The position numbers and the translations under genes are program-made. From an uncultured Pirellulaceae bacterium (GTDB taxonomy: Bacteria > Planctomycetota > Planctomycetia > Pirellulales > Pirellulaceae), in the NCBI GenBank assembly GCA_937929805.1, contig CALFUT010000012.1:62001-126000 (forward strand): DNA of 64,000 bases. Direction: 5' to 3'. Under the pieces are notes generated by a model. It saw only the letters and a list, made by a program, of their open reading frames with translations. It was not told the origin of the DNA and did not search any database. Shown piece by piece: positions 19,892 to 28,930 of this stretch (positions are counted from its first letter, which is position 1; every line of letters starts with the position of its first letter).

Positions 19892-20734
19892 TTGCTGCAA
19901 GTCGCTCAAATTCTCGAATTTTGGAACTGGTTCTTCCATGAACCCCAATCCCTGTTTCCACTCGCCGTATTCCGGTTTGCGTTCGGGATAGTTGTTTTTG
20001 TAAACGGATTGCTTCTGATTCTCGATGTTCCCCGACATCTGGCAGTAGACGCGGTATGTGATTTTTCGCGTTTTGAACGTACCGTTGGCCGTGGCCGGTT
20101 CAGCCTGCTGAACCTTCTTCCGGCAACAACGGGCTCTGTTTATTTCCTAGTCGCGTTGAGTTGTCTGGCCGGTCTTGCCATTGCGATTGGTTTTTGGACC
20201 AATGCAGCGTCAGCGTGTGTATTCGTCACGCTTACTTCACTTCACCATCGCAATGCAGCCATCTTTCACGGCGGTGATGTCGTTCTGAGACTCATGAGTT
20301 TTTTATTGATGTTCGCTCCTGCAAGCATCGGCTGGTCCTTTGATGCATGGCTGGACGGGCGCTGGGGAGCGGCAGGTGATCCGTGGTGCTTGAGACTGAT
20401 GCAGATCCAAGTGTCGACCATCTACTTCCGAACGGTTTACTGGAAGCTTCAAGGCCAATTTTGGCGTAATGGAACGGCTGCGTGGTATCCGGTCAACTGT
20501 GATAGCTTGATTCGTTTCAAGCTTCCATCAGCGTTCATGTCTCCGTTTTTTATTCGCACCGCGACATGGGGAACATTGATCATCGAGTCATCCCTTGGAT
20601 CAATTATCTGGATTGAAGAATGTCGGCCATGGGTTCTGGGGGCCGGAATCTTTTTGCATCTGCAGTTGGAACTGGTAATGAATCTGCAACTGTTTGGCTG
20701 GACAATGATCGCTTGCCTGATGCTATTTATATGA
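19892..20734 (+). CDS. HTTM-domain membrane protein (vitamin K-dependent carboxylase-like)
   Basis: A 280-residue polytopic membrane protein, start TTG by similarity of WNWFFHEPQSLFPLAVFR to typical HTTM N-termini. Characteristic features include LTSLHHRNAAIFHGGDVVLR near residue 115-135, a QIQVSTIYFRTVYWKLQGQFW segment around 170-190 and NGTAAWYPV. The HTTM (horizontally transferred transmembrane) family is related to the membrane part of gamma-glutamyl carboxylases; its bacterial substrates are largely unknown. Paired with the preceding small protein. Confidence 0.85.
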   Translation: MLQVAQILEFWNWFFHEPQSLFPLAVFRFAFGIVVFVNGLLLILDVPRHLAVDAVCDFSRFERTVGRGRFSLLNLLPATTGSVYFLVALSCLAGLAIAIGFWTNAASACVFVTLTSLHHRNAAIFHGGDVVLRLMSFLLMFAPASIGWSFDAWLDGRWGAAGDPWCLRLMQIQVSTIYFRTVYWKLQGQFWRNGTAAWYPVNCDSLIRFKLPSAFMSPFFIRTATWGTLIIESSLGSIIWIEECRPWVLGAGIFLHLQLELVMNLQLFGWTMIACLMLFI

Positions 20735-20880
20735 TTCTTGAAGTCGGTTCTTGGCAGTTACCACTTGTTTGTTGGGCGGTTTGACCGATAGGCTCTTGGC
20801 TGGGTGTACCCGAAAAGCGACCAGTTTCTGGAACGCTGCCTTCGGGATCGAACTGTCAGCATCAGCAATGTTGCGAGACC

Positions 20881-21498
20881 CTAAACCACCAACTTTTCAA
20901 GCAAAACCGGCTTGTGATAGACTCTTCCTGCTTTGATATGCCTGACTTGTTTTTCAAGCGATGTAATTGGTTTGATGAAGAATCGGCGGCCATGCCCAAG
21001 ATCGATCACACCTCGATCTTGCTTGGTATAACTAAATTCTTCCTGACCATCACGCACTTTGCGGTACCGATTAAAAATTCCTAGGATGGTTTCGCCCGGT
21101 GACGGGTCCACGACGGTGGACTCGGGCATGTTTTCACTATTCCGAAGCGTCTCATAAACTCCAAATATTCGGTTCTTGCTTGCCAAGGTGAAATCGATCA
21201 AAAAGCGGTGCTCGTTCAACGCCAGCAAGTAGCCCGCGAACATGATCTGATACGCTTTCTCTAACGCTGACATATTCTTGATATCAATAAAACCATCTTG
21301 AGGGCAAAGGTAGAGATCCGCGTCCCACGAAACTGAGTTCGCAGCCCACACCCCACCCGATAGATAGATCTGAAAATTCCCGAGACTGCCGACCTGCCGC
21401 AACAGGTCAACGTACCACAGCCGAAGGCGGAGCATGTCTGGCGGAGCCCACGGCAGGCGGAACTCGAGATCATCCATCTGATACAAAAAATTGCTCAT
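20881..21498 (-). CDS. Nucleotidyltransferase-like protein, intact signature copy
   Basis: A 205-residue soluble protein. Residues about 44-62 read IYLSGGVWAANSVSWDADL: a hydrophobic strand, GG, nine residues, then D-A-D. This fits the hG[GS]-x9-13-Dh[DE]h pattern of the DNA-polymerase-beta-like nucleotidyltransferase fold. A third candidate carboxylate is in FLIDFTLAS. It is a clear paralogue of the gene just upstream (21500-22180), sharing LP..PDM.RL.LWY, FQI.L.G, AGY.LAL..HR..IDF and a KP.(T/L)L.KL end. The two are one base apart and so form an operon. The nucleotidyltransferase call is by pattern only. Confidence 0.5.
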   Translation of the reverse strand: MSNFLYQMDDLEFRLPWAPPDMLRLRLWYVDLLRQVGSLGNFQIYLSGGVWAANSVSWDADLYLCPQDGFIDIKNMSALEKAYQIMFAGYLLALNEHRFLIDFTLASKNRIFGVYETLRNSENMPESTVVDPSPGETILGIFNRYRKVRDGQEEFSYTKQDRGVIDLGHGRRFFIKPITSLEKQVRHIKAGRVYHKPVLLEKLVV

Positions 21499-21499
21499 C

Positions 21500-22180
21500 T
21501 CATAGAACTCTGTTCGTCAGCGAAGAAATCGGAGCAAACAGTTTCTGAAGCGTAACTGGTTTAAAGTAAACTAGGTTTTGCTTCTTAATCAACTGTATTC
21601 TTTTTCTGAAGTCTTCGTTTGCACGTTGAGCAATGGATTGACCTTTCTCCAACTCAAACTCCGATGCAATCTTGTAGTGCAGAATTGTCGAGCGGCCATC
21701 TTTTGACACAAGATCGACTTGATAGGGGAACGAATATACGGACGCTTCGTCAGTCATCTTAACCTGTTCTGTTTCGCCTAGCTCGATTTGGATAGTCTGT
21801 CGGTGAATCGACTCGAGTCGCCTCATGCTAGTGATTCCAAAGTCGATTCCAAGACGGTGGCCGTGAAGAGCCAGCTCGTACCCGGCCGTCAATATCTTTG
21901 CAGACACACGCAAAGTGTCTCGGTCAGCAAGATCGGAGTCCATGGAAACCAGATGGAGTTCCGCATGCCAAGCACTGGGAGCGTGGTTGGACCAGAAATT
22001 TCCGAACAAGGCGATTTGAAAGGCTGTTTCAATCTCTGAAAAACGCCCTCGCATCTCGCCATACCAGAGTTTCAGGCGGTTCATATCCGGCACTGTGTAT
22101 GGGAGATTGTATTCACTATCGCTGAATCGATAGTGCAGCCTGTATTTAGCAAAAGCACTGTTTTGAATAGCCGCCATCAT
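21500..22180 (-). CDS. Nucleotidyltransferase-like paralogue with altered motif
   Basis: A 226-residue protein starting at the ATG at 22180, chosen for an AAAAAAGG site four bases before it; 22204 is an alternative. It aligns along its length with the downstream gene, but the signature reads LFGNFWSNHAPSAWHAEL: the second Gly is Asn and the first catalytic Asp is His. If the fold is right, this copy is probably inactive and could regulate or pair with its neighbour. The C-terminal part is longer and more charged. No homologue was recognised by name. Confidence 0.5.
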   Translation of the reverse strand: MMAAIQNSAFAKYRLHYRFSDSEYNLPYTVPDMNRLKLWYGEMRGRFSEIETAFQIALFGNFWSNHAPSAWHAELHLVSMDSDLADRDTLRVSAKILTAGYELALHGHRLGIDFGITSMRRLESIHRQTIQIELGETEQVKMTDEASVYSFPYQVDLVSKDGRSTILHYKIASEFELEKGQSIAQRANEDFRKRIQLIKKQNLVYFKPVTLQKLFAPISSLTNRVL

Positions 22181-22325
22181 CGTACCTTTTTTAAGGCCCT
22201 GCATGTTTGGTTCTAGACCTCCTGATTATGCTCGCACATTTCCGAGTTGTCTACGCTGACCGCATTGGTTGGTTTGCACGTTTTCTATCTGTCTCGAGCA
22301 GCCTTAAAATGGTCACCGATGCGGC

Positions 22326-22961
22326 TCAATGCTTCTGTTTGTTGGTCAGTTCTCTGTTCTGAATCGACAGCATGCGCTTTTGGGCGTTTTCCACGTGTGT
22401 AGCGAGGGCATCGCTCGCACTTTTCGGAACGATCTTCACACGATCTGCATGACCTTTGATTTTTTTGTGCTCAACACGAATGGGCTCAATCGAAATCGCC
22501 TGCATCTCACCTTTCAGCTTTCTAAGCTTTGCCCGCCATTGAGCTCGAAGTTTGGCTTTTTCCATTGAGCCGACAAGCAGTAGATCGTTTCTTTGCTTTA
22601 TGAAACTGTCCCACCCACGTTGCAGCAGTCGTTTTCGGATTGCGACTGATTGCGTACGAACCTTTCTCTCACGCTGCCTTTGGTGCCAGGCAAGTTTGTC
22701 CTTCTCTTGTTGCTGCTGTTGCGTCAGAGCCTGCCAACGGACCCCTGAGCTGCTGAGAGCCTGAAACACGCCAGAGATTGTATTCGCACGACCGTCTTCC
22801 ACTGATGGGCGAGAACCAACCAAGCTTGCAAAATCTATTGACTGAAACGTGTTTTGCACTCGTCCCAGCACACTGACTTCGCGTCGCTCGAAAGCTTCCA
22901 TTTCCGACTGATGCTTGTAGAGCAGTTGCTTCCAATACGGGCAACATCTGCCGGTTGGCAT
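22326..22961 (-). CDS. Basic coiled-coil protein, possibly a relaxase-tail remnant
   Basis: A 211-residue, very basic, Gln/Arg/Lys-rich protein, mostly helical (WQALTQQQQQEKDKLAWHQR, KAKLRAQWRAKLRKLKGE). It begins MPTGRCCPYWKQLLYKHQ and the frame is open upstream of the ATG into the 3' part of dcd, so the true N-terminus could be missing. The composition recalls the C-terminal tails of mobilisation relaxases, but no catalytic motif is present. Its place at the edge of the accessory region would fit a broken mobile-element gene. Low certainty. Confidence 0.4.
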   Translation of the reverse strand: MPTGRCCPYWKQLLYKHQSEMEAFERREVSVLGRVQNTFQSIDFASLVGSRPSVEDGRANTISGVFQALSSSGVRWQALTQQQQQEKDKLAWHQRQRERKVRTQSVAIRKRLLQRGWDSFIKQRNDLLLVGSMEKAKLRAQWRAKLRKLKGEMQAISIEPIRVEHKKIKGHADRVKIVPKSASDALATHVENAQKRMLSIQNRELTNKQKH

Positions 22962-22999
22962 GGCAGTACAATGCGACTTAATTGCCCGACCGTGCCGGA

Positions 23000-23566
23000 T
23001 CAGCCCTGCAACCCGAGCGACAGCTGCGATTCTTCGTGATCGGATTCGGAGCCGAGTTCCTTATAGAGGAGGCTCGGTTGGATGTCCGAGTTATTTTGGT
23101 ATTTGCTGCTGGAGTATTCGCAAATGTCACCGACGACCTGATGGTAGAAGATCTGGCAGATTTCGATGCCGGGATAAATTCTGACCGGTTGAACCGCAAA
23201 CATTTCCAGCGTCCAGTGCCCACAGAATCCGACGTCACCGAAACCGGCGGTCACATGGACGAACAATCCAAGTCGCCCGATCGAGGAACGGCCTTCGATC
23301 ATGGGAACGAGATTCCTCGTTTCGGTACGCTCGACCGTGCGCCCCAAGTACAGCCGGTGAGGCTCCAGCACCAAGCCTGATTCCGGAATTTCCATTCGCC
23401 GCGTGCGATTGGGCTTTTTCATGTCCAGCACGACTTCCTCGTACGTCATGACCTCATTGTGTAGCGTGAGGTTGTAGCTGTTGGGATTGATTCGATCCGG
23501 TGAATACGGGTCAATTTTGATATTTGAGCCGATATTTTCGCGAATTTCCGCACCGGTAAGAATCAT
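23000..23566 (-). CDS. dcd: dCTP deaminase
   Basis: A 188-residue enzyme that deaminates dCTP to dUTP for dTTP synthesis. The diagnostic core EGRSSIGRLGLFVHVTAG lies at about residues 90-107 with the catalytic Glu within FGDVGFCGHWTLE at about 109-121. The N-terminal MILTGAEI and NPNSYNLTL also fit the family. Length matches homotrimeric Dcd. Transcribed leftward, upstream of the accessory genes. Confidence 0.95.
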   Translation of the reverse strand: MILTGAEIRENIGSNIKIDPYSPDRINPNSYNLTLHNEVMTYEEVVLDMKKPNRTRRMEIPESGLVLEPHRLYLGRTVERTETRNLVPMIEGRSSIGRLGLFVHVTAGFGDVGFCGHWTLEMFAVQPVRIYPGIEICQIFYHQVVGDICEYSSSKYQNNSDIQPSLLYKELGSESDHEESQLSLGLQG

Positions 23567-23917
23567 CTCAGGTTCCCATCGAGAAAGAGCAATCGGGTGA
23601 TCTCGGGATTTTCGGGCTTGGCCTATCGAGTGTCAACATGGTGGCAAAATACGCGTGCTTCCAATCCTGCCGGAAGGTGTTGGGCGGCTTGTCCTGATTG
23701 CGGTTATCTGCCGACGCCAAGGTGGACGATCAGAAGATTGACTCAGGGGCGATAACGCCCTACTGTTAAGTTGCTTAGAACGTGGACGTAGGCACGCATT
23801 TCGATTTGAGATCATCGCTTGATCGCAGCAGAGCTTGAATTCGTCCCGGCTTGAGTGAACTTGATTCAACGTTACGGTCCCGGCCAACGTCGTTATAGAG
23901 AAAGAGATTCGATTCCC
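23567..23917. other. Intergenic region between dcd and BI-1 gene
   Basis: About 350 bases separating divergent genes; no gene, repeat or clear promoter was recognised. Confidence 0.5.
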
Positions 23918-24643
23918 ATGAGTGATAATCCATACCAAGCCAGCAATTACGGTGCCTTCACGACTGCTGACGCGGTTGCGGTCGATGAGCGAGCTGCGTT
24001 TCTTCAGAAAACGTATCTGCATTTGTTGGGAGCAATCCTCGCGTTTGCCGCCATCGACGCGTTCATCATTACGGCTTTTCACGATCAGTTACTGCAGATT
24101 GTGCCAAAGCTGATGGGTGGATTTACTTGGTTGCTGTTGCTTGGCGGCTTCATGTTGGTGAGTTACGTCGCCGATAGGTGGGCACACAGCGGAACCTCTC
24201 GGCAAACTCAATACGCTGGACTTGCCACCTACGTCGTTGCCGAAGCACTGCTTTTTGTGCCGCTGTTGTTTATTGCCAACGAGTACTTTCCGGGGGTTAT
24301 CCAGTCGGCCGGCTTGGTGACCGCGGTTGTTTTTGGGGGGCTGACTCTTGCCTGTTTCATAACGCGTACCGACTTCTCGTTTTTGCGTTGGGGTCTTGTG
24401 GTGGCAGGGTTTGTAGCCCTCGCGTTAATCGTGGCATCGCTCACTCTAGGCTTCTCTCTTGGCGTTTGGTTTTCGATCGCCATGGTAGCACTCGCCTGTG
24501 GATCGATTCTGTACAACACATCGAACGTTTTGCATCATTACAACACGCAGCAATATGTGGCTGCATCACTTGCGTTATTTTCGTCAGTCGCCCTGCTGTT
24601 GTGGTATGTGATTCAGATTTTCATGCACATGGATAGCGACTAG
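23918..24643 (+). CDS. Bax inhibitor-1 / YccA family membrane protein
   Basis: A 241-residue protein with seven hydrophobic segments from about residue 35 to the C-terminus, after a polar N-terminus (MSDNPYQASNYGAF). Order and length match the BI-1/YccA (UPF0005) family, whose bacterial members are implicated in membrane proteolysis control or calcium leak. The start at 23918 is preferred because the stretch from 23855 is not family-like. It is followed 5 bases later by the Lon-N gene, suggesting cotranscription. Confidence 0.85.
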   Translation: MSDNPYQASNYGAFTTADAVAVDERAAFLQKTYLHLLGAILAFAAIDAFIITAFHDQLLQIVPKLMGGFTWLLLLGGFMLVSYVADRWAHSGTSRQTQYAGLATYVVAEALLFVPLLFIANEYFPGVIQSAGLVTAVVFGGLTLACFITRTDFSFLRWGLVVAGFVALALIVASLTLGFSLGVWFSIAMVALACGSILYNTSNVLHHYNTQQYVAASLALFSSVALLLWYVIQIFMHMDSD

Positions 24644-24648
24644 TTGCC

Positions 24649-25368
24649 TTGTCTTTTGATTCCTCCAATCCGGTCAATTCGTTTACTTTGCCAAAAGACT
24701 TTGGCAACGTTGTGCGACTGTTTCCGCTTCCCAACGTCGTCCTTTTTCCCGGCGTGGTTCAGGCGCTGCACATTTTTGAGCCTCGCTACCGTCAGATGAC
24801 CCACGACGCACTGCATAGCGATCAATTGATCACCATGGCGTTGGAAGATGTTGACCAAGCGGTTCCCGGTGATCCTCGCCCTGATTTACTGCCGACGGTT
24901 TGTATTGGTAAGATCATTTCACACAATGAATTTGAGGACGGTCGATACAACTTGTTGCTGGTGGGATCTGCTCGAGCCAAAATCACCAAGGAAATTGTGA
25001 CGGACCATCCGTACCGGAAGGCAGAGGTCGAGATCCTTGAGGATTCACTACGGTACGCTCCGGACGATGCCGATTCGCTTCAGCAGCAGGTATTGAGCCT
25101 GTTTCGCAAGTTGGTCGAGCAAAGAGGGATTTCGGATGTCGAGTCTTTATCGAGATTGTTCGAGGGCGATGTGCCGCTGGGTCAGTTGTGCGACTTGATC
25201 TGTTTCGCTTGTGGTGCAGATTCCATTCAGCAGCAACGAGTGCTTGAGGAACCCGAGATTTGTCGAAGGGCAGAAATTTTGATTCGGATTCTCCAAGGGT
25301 TGCTCTCGAAACCGGCACCCGATATGGACTCCGGGCTCGGTTTTCCTCCCGAGTTCAGCGACAACTGA
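24649..25368 (+). CDS. LON peptidase N-terminal (substrate-binding) domain protein
   Basis: A 239-residue protein with a TTG start. VVRLFPLPNVVLFPGVVQ followed by LHIFEPRYRQM at about residues 22-50 is the typical opening of the Lon N-terminal domain, here without ATPase or protease domains. The middle (VGSARAKITKEI) also fits. Such stand-alone proteins are thought to bind substrates or partners; the role is unknown. Confidence 0.85.
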   Translation: MSFDSSNPVNSFTLPKDFGNVVRLFPLPNVVLFPGVVQALHIFEPRYRQMTHDALHSDQLITMALEDVDQAVPGDPRPDLLPTVCIGKIISHNEFEDGRYNLLLVGSARAKITKEIVTDHPYRKAEVEILEDSLRYAPDDADSLQQQVLSLFRKLVEQRGISDVESLSRLFEGDVPLGQLCDLICFACGADSIQQQRVLEEPEICRRAEILIRILQGLLSKPAPDMDSGLGFPPEFSDN

Positions 25369-25405
25369 TTTGGACAAGCGAACGATTCATAACCAAGGGC
25401 GAAAG

Positions 25406-25630
25406 ATGAAGATTACGATCGAATATTGCGGCATGTGAAACTACGAACCTCAAGCCACCAGTCTGGCGGCAAAAGTGAAAGAATCCATCGGAGTCGAAGC
25501 TGAACTCATCCGCGCCGCGGGTGGAAAGTTCGAAGTTGTGGCCGATGGGAAATTGGTCTACTCCAAACTTCAGACCAACGAGTTTCCTGAAGAAGATCGG
25601 CTGGTCGGCCAGCTTAAAGACATGGCGTAA
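25406..25630 (+). CDS. SelW/Rdx-family selenoprotein (in-frame UGA as Sec)
   Basis: A 74-residue thioredoxin-like Rdx protein read through an in-frame TGA at 25436-25438. The N-terminus is MKITIEYCGMU followed by NYEPQA, giving the C8-x-x-U11 redox motif at the usual Rdx position. After the TGA the frame continues with LAAKVKESIGVEAELI, GGKFEVVADGKLVYSK and NEFP, all typical of the SelW/SelT/SelH/Rdx12 family, to a TAA at 25628. A GGGCGAAAG stretch precedes the ATG. A SECIS-like hairpin sits 15 bases after the UGA. Conserved sequence on both sides of a single TGA argues against a pseudogene. A redox role is inferred. Sec requires selA/B/C/D elsewhere in the genome. Confidence 0.9.
25454..25470 (+). 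promoter_or_regulatory. Bacterial SECIS-like hairpin
   Basis: GCCACC (25454-25459) pairs with GGCGGC (25465-25470) except one A/C mismatch, closing a five-base loop AGTCT with G in the second position. The loop begins 21 bases after the UGA. This matches the expected size, distance and loop G of bacterial SECIS elements bound by SelB. By-eye fold only. Confidence 0.7.
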
Positions 25631-25721
25631 GACAAGCGGCAGAATATTGCCGACCGTCAAATTGAGGAAATCCTTTGAGGCTTCGGTCTGTTTCGCCGTG
25701 GTTCGCCGTGGTTCGCCGTAC

Positions 25722-25744
25722 GTTTAAGCTTGCCTTCCGGCTAA
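25722..25744 (+). repeat. Dispersed intergenic element, copy 1
   Basis: GTTTAAGCTTGCCTTCCGGC followed by TAA. Related copies occur at 28931-28957 and, inverted, at 33071-33099. Just upstream is a short repeat of GTTCGCCGTG. Confidence 0.45.
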
Positions 25745-25856
25745 CTTTCAGGCTCGAAAGTCTTCCCGGTTGGCAGCCTTGCCCATGCTGGAATTGGTTG
25801 TGGAGCAGCGACTACACTGAGTGATTGGTCATTCTATGTTTTCGCTTGGATTTGTG

Positions 25857-26924
25857 ATGTCTCGAACTTCGCTATGCATCTTCGCTACCACCGTACTGCT
25901 CCTACAGGGAGCCGCGCTGCCGGCTTTCGCTCAGCTTCCCACAGGCTGGAAGGCTCATGACCTGAAGCGACCGGCTCCACCAGTGGTGACGCCCGGCGAG
26001 TCGAATCTTCCGTTGAAGGCACCCAGCGACGCGATCATTTTGTTCGACGGGAAAGACCTGTCTAACTGGCGATCCAAAAACGGGGGCAAAGCCAAGTGGA
26101 AAGTGGTTGACGGCGTGATGGAGTCTGTCCCAAAGAGCGGCTACGTTTTTTCGAAACAGAAATTTGGCGACTGTCAGCTGCATGTCGAATGGGCTTCTCC
26201 TGCCAATGTCAAAGGAAAAAGTCAGCAACGCGGCAACAGTGGCGTTTTCTTGATGGAGCTGTTTGAAGTCCAAGTGCTTGATTGCTACAACAATCCAACC
26301 TACTCAGATGGCAACGCCGGATCGATCTACGGTCAGTATCCACCTTTGGTCAATGCCAGCCGTAAACCGGGTGAATGGCAGTCTTACGACATTGTTTTTA
26401 AACGTCCGCGATTCGATGGCGACAAACTTGTTTCGCCCGCCATGCTGACCGTGCTGCACAATGGCGTTTTAATCCAGAACCATTCCAAAGCCTTTGGTCC
26501 AACGGCGTGGATGGTGCACGATGAGTACGACCCTTTGATCACCGAAGGGTCTCTTGGGCTTCAAGATCACGGTAACCCAGTTAGATATCGGAATATCTGG
26601 ATCCGCCCACTGACTGATCCGCCGCGGCCTGAGAGCAAAGAGGAATACCCGAAAGAGCATCAGCTAAGCGACGAAATGAAGAATCGGTTGGTTGGACAGT
26701 ACGAAGGGTTCTCGATCGAGAAACGAGGAGATTCACTTTTCTGCGTGATGGCGGATCGCCCTTTGGAGATGGTCCCGGTCTCGGAAACTGAGTTCGTGTT
26801 TCGAAAAACTGCCGGCAGCCTGATTTTTACTCAAACTGACGACGGTCAGTTGGACGAGGCGTATCTGATGCTTGACGCCGCCCGCAGGAAGGTATCAACC
26901 GTCAGAAAACCAGCCCCCGAGTGA
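25857..26924 (+). CDS. Secreted DUF1080 (3-keto-disaccharide hydrolase) protein
   Basis: A 355-residue exported protein; the ATG at 25857 gives a clean signal peptide ([16 protein letters not shown] through PAFAQ), though 25821 and 25836 are in frame. [15 protein letters not shown] and [11 protein letters not shown] at about residues 60-95 are the hallmark of DUF1080, a beta-jelly-roll family abundant in planctomycetes and linked to glycoside hydrolysis. [16 protein letters not shown] and GSIYGQYPP also fit. A C-terminal extension of about 85 residues is uncharacterised. Likely periplasmic sugar degradation. Confidence 0.87.
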   Translation: MSRTSLCIFATTVLLLQGAALPAFAQLPTGWKAHDLKRPAPPVVTPGESNLPLKAPSDAIILFDGKDLSNWRSKNGGKAKWKVVDGVMESVPKSGYVFSKQKFGDCQLHVEWASPANVKGKSQQRGNSGVFLMELFEVQVLDCYNNPTYSDGNAGSIYGQYPPLVNASRKPGEWQSYDIVFKRPRFDGDKLVSPAMLTVLHNGVLIQNHSKAFGPTAWMVHDEYDPLITEGSLGLQDHGNPVRYRNIWIRPLTDPPRPESKEEYPKEHQLSDEMKNRLVGQYEGFSIEKRGDSLFCVMADRPLEMVPVSETEFVFRKTAGSLIFTQTDDGQLDEAYLMLDAARRKVSTVRKPAPE

Positions 26925-27004
26925 ATTCCAGCATGAATGCTTGCTTTCAGCAAAAACGGGCATGTTTGGAGCTGGGAATGTTGCAAAAAGATCGGATTTG
27001 GTAA

Positions 27005-27127
27005 AAAACAACCATTTTCAGGATTTGTTTCCGGTTTATAATTGCATTTCATAGCAGAAATGGTAATTTTCTCTCCCGGTTTAATCCGGGATTTACCGAT
27101 TTCGGCTGAAAACAATCATTTTCAAGG
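27005..27127 (+). promoter_or_regulatory. Candidate leader elements upstream of ilvB
   Basis: A near-direct repeat AAAACAACCATTTTCAGG / AAAACAATCATTTTCAAGG lies at 27005 and 27109, flanking a 6-bp hairpin TCCCGG-TTTAAT-CCGGGA (27074-27091). The second copy ends only nine bases before the ilvB ATG. It could be a protein-binding or attenuation region; no leader peptide rich in branched-chain codons was seen. Confidence 0.35.
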
Positions 27128-27135
27128 TGCGGCAA

Positions 27136-28863
27136 ATGGCTAATCAGGAATACGACGGTGCTCAGGCGCTTATCAAGACGCTGGACGATTTGGGCATTGA
27201 ATACATTTTCGGGTACTCGGGTGGCGCGGCGATTCCAATATTCGACGCGTTGGAGACCATCGAGACCAGCATGAAATTCATCTTGGTGCGGCACGAACAG
27301 GGCGCCGTCCACATGGCCGATGGCTACGCTCGTGCGACCGGAAAACCTGCGGCGGTCTTGGTCACCTCAGGCCCCGGCGCGGGTAACACCGTCACCGGTT
27401 TGATGACGGCCATGATGGATTCCGTTCCGATGATCGTCATCTGTGGCCAGCAGGTGACTTGGATGCTGGGGAAGGATGCTTTCCAAGAAGCCGATATCTT
27501 CGGCATTACGATTCCCGTCGTGAAGCACAACTATTTGGTCAAGGACAGCAATGATTTGGTCCGCGTTGCCAAAGAGGCGTATCACATTTCGACAACAGGG
27601 CGTCCGGGCCCGGTTCTGATCGACGTTCCCAAGGACGTTTCGCAAGGCGCGTTTACCGCCACGATGGAACCCGAGTTAGACCTGCCGGGTTACGACCCGA
27701 GTCCTTCTTATAACATTGGTGACGACGTGATCGCCCAAGCGGCCGAGATGATCGCAACGGCTCAGCGACCGGTGATCCTTGCTGGTCAGGGGTGCATGAT
27801 TTCCCGTGCCGACAAAGAGCTAATGGAGCTTGCGAAAAAGCTGGGCGCTCCTGTTACCAGCACCCTGCTGGGGAAAGGTGTGTTTCCTGAAACACACGAA
27901 TTGTCGTTAGGCATGCTCGGTATGCACGGAACGGCTTACGCCAATAAGGCGATGGTCGAGTGCGATTTGCTGATTAACATCGGATCGCGTTTCGATGATC
28001 GGATCATCGGGCAGGCGGACAAGTTCTGTGCGGACGCGAAAATCGTTCACATCGATATCGATGAAGCCGAAATGGGCAAGATGATTCGACCGCATGTTCA
28101 GATCGTGGGCGACGCGAAAGCTGCGTTGACCAAACTGAACAAGAAAGTGAAGCCGCTGCCGACCGAGCAGTGGTTGGCGAAGTTGGACAGCTATAAGACG
28201 AAGTTTCCGCTTGGTTTCAAAAAGCAAGGTGGTCTTCGAATGCAGCAAGTCATTCACGAGCTTTACGAACTGACTCAAGGAAAGGCGATCGTTGCAACCG
28301 ATGTTGGCCAGCATCAGATGTGGGCCGCGCAGTTCTACAAAAACGATGAGTCCTACCATTGGCTTTCGTCCGGTGGTGCCGGCACAATGGGCTTTGGTTT
28401 TCCAGCCGCGATTGGGGCTCAGTTGGGCCATCCCGACAAGACCGTGATCTCGATCTCGGGAGACGGGGGCTTCCAGATGACCATGTTCGAACTAGCAACG
28501 GCTCAGATTCACAAATTGCCGATCAAGATCGTTGTTTTGAACAATCATTATCTTGGTATGGTTCGCCAATGGCAGGAGTTGTTCTACGAGAATCGTGAAT
28601 CGGGCGTCGATTTGCTGGGCAACCCAGACTTCTGCAAAATGGCTGCGGCGTACGATATTCCAAGTGTGAACATCAAGCGACCGGCCGACGTGACACGGAA
28701 ACTTGAAGAGGCATTGGCTTACAATGATGGACCGATTTTGATTCACGCCGAGTGCATTAAGTCGGATCTCGTGTTCCCAATGATCCCAGCGGGGGCCGCT
28801 TTGGAAGACATGATCACCGAGCCTCCCAAAGAGAAAATGGCTAAGCCAGTTGGGTCGACCTAA
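27136..28863 (+). CDS. ilvB: Acetolactate synthase, catalytic subunit
   Basis: A 575-residue thiamine-diphosphate enzyme that condenses two pyruvates (or pyruvate and 2-ketobutyrate) in valine, leucine and isoleucine synthesis. [20 protein letters not shown] near residue 50 carries the activating Glu; the TPP-binding region GDGGFQM...[12 protein letters not shown] lies around 440-475. Full length for the family. The ATG at 27136 is used; a GTG at 27127 is in frame. Its regulatory subunit gene follows at 29044, and ilvA and ilvC are nearby on the other strand. Confidence 0.95.
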   Translation: MANQEYDGAQALIKTLDDLGIEYIFGYSGGAAIPIFDALETIETSMKFILVRHEQGAVHMADGYARATGKPAAVLVTSGPGAGNTVTGLMTAMMDSVPMIVICGQQVTWMLGKDAFQEADIFGITIPVVKHNYLVKDSNDLVRVAKEAYHISTTGRPGPVLIDVPKDVSQGAFTATMEPELDLPGYDPSPSYNIGDDVIAQAAEMIATAQRPVILAGQGCMISRADKELMELAKKLGAPVTSTLLGKGVFPETHELSLGMLGMHGTAYANKAMVECDLLINIGSRFDDRIIGQADKFCADAKIVHIDIDEAEMGKMIRPHVQIVGDAKAALTKLNKKVKPLPTEQWLAKLDSYKTKFPLGFKKQGGLRMQQVIHELYELTQGKAIVATDVGQHQMWAAQFYKNDESYHWLSSGGAGTMGFGFPAAIGAQLGHPDKTVISISGDGGFQMTMFELATAQIHKLPIKIVVLNNHYLGMVRQWQELFYENRESGVDLLGNPDFCKMAAAYDIPSVNIKRPADVTRKLEEALAYNDGPILIHAECIKSDLVFPMIPAGAALEDMITEPPKEKMAKPVGST

Positions 28864-28930
28864 GGGAAGTAGCAGGATGAAAACCATCTGTGGATCGACC
28901 GGATCTATCGTGGTTTCAACATCCTGAGTG

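Noticed and set aside
22982-23380. Rightward 132-codon ORF
   Set aside because: Antisense to the well-supported dcd gene.
25406-25630. Reading the selenoprotein locus as a pseudogene or two short ORFs
   Set aside because: A single TGA exactly at the redox position, conserved family sequence on both sides and a SECIS-like hairpin favour Sec decoding.
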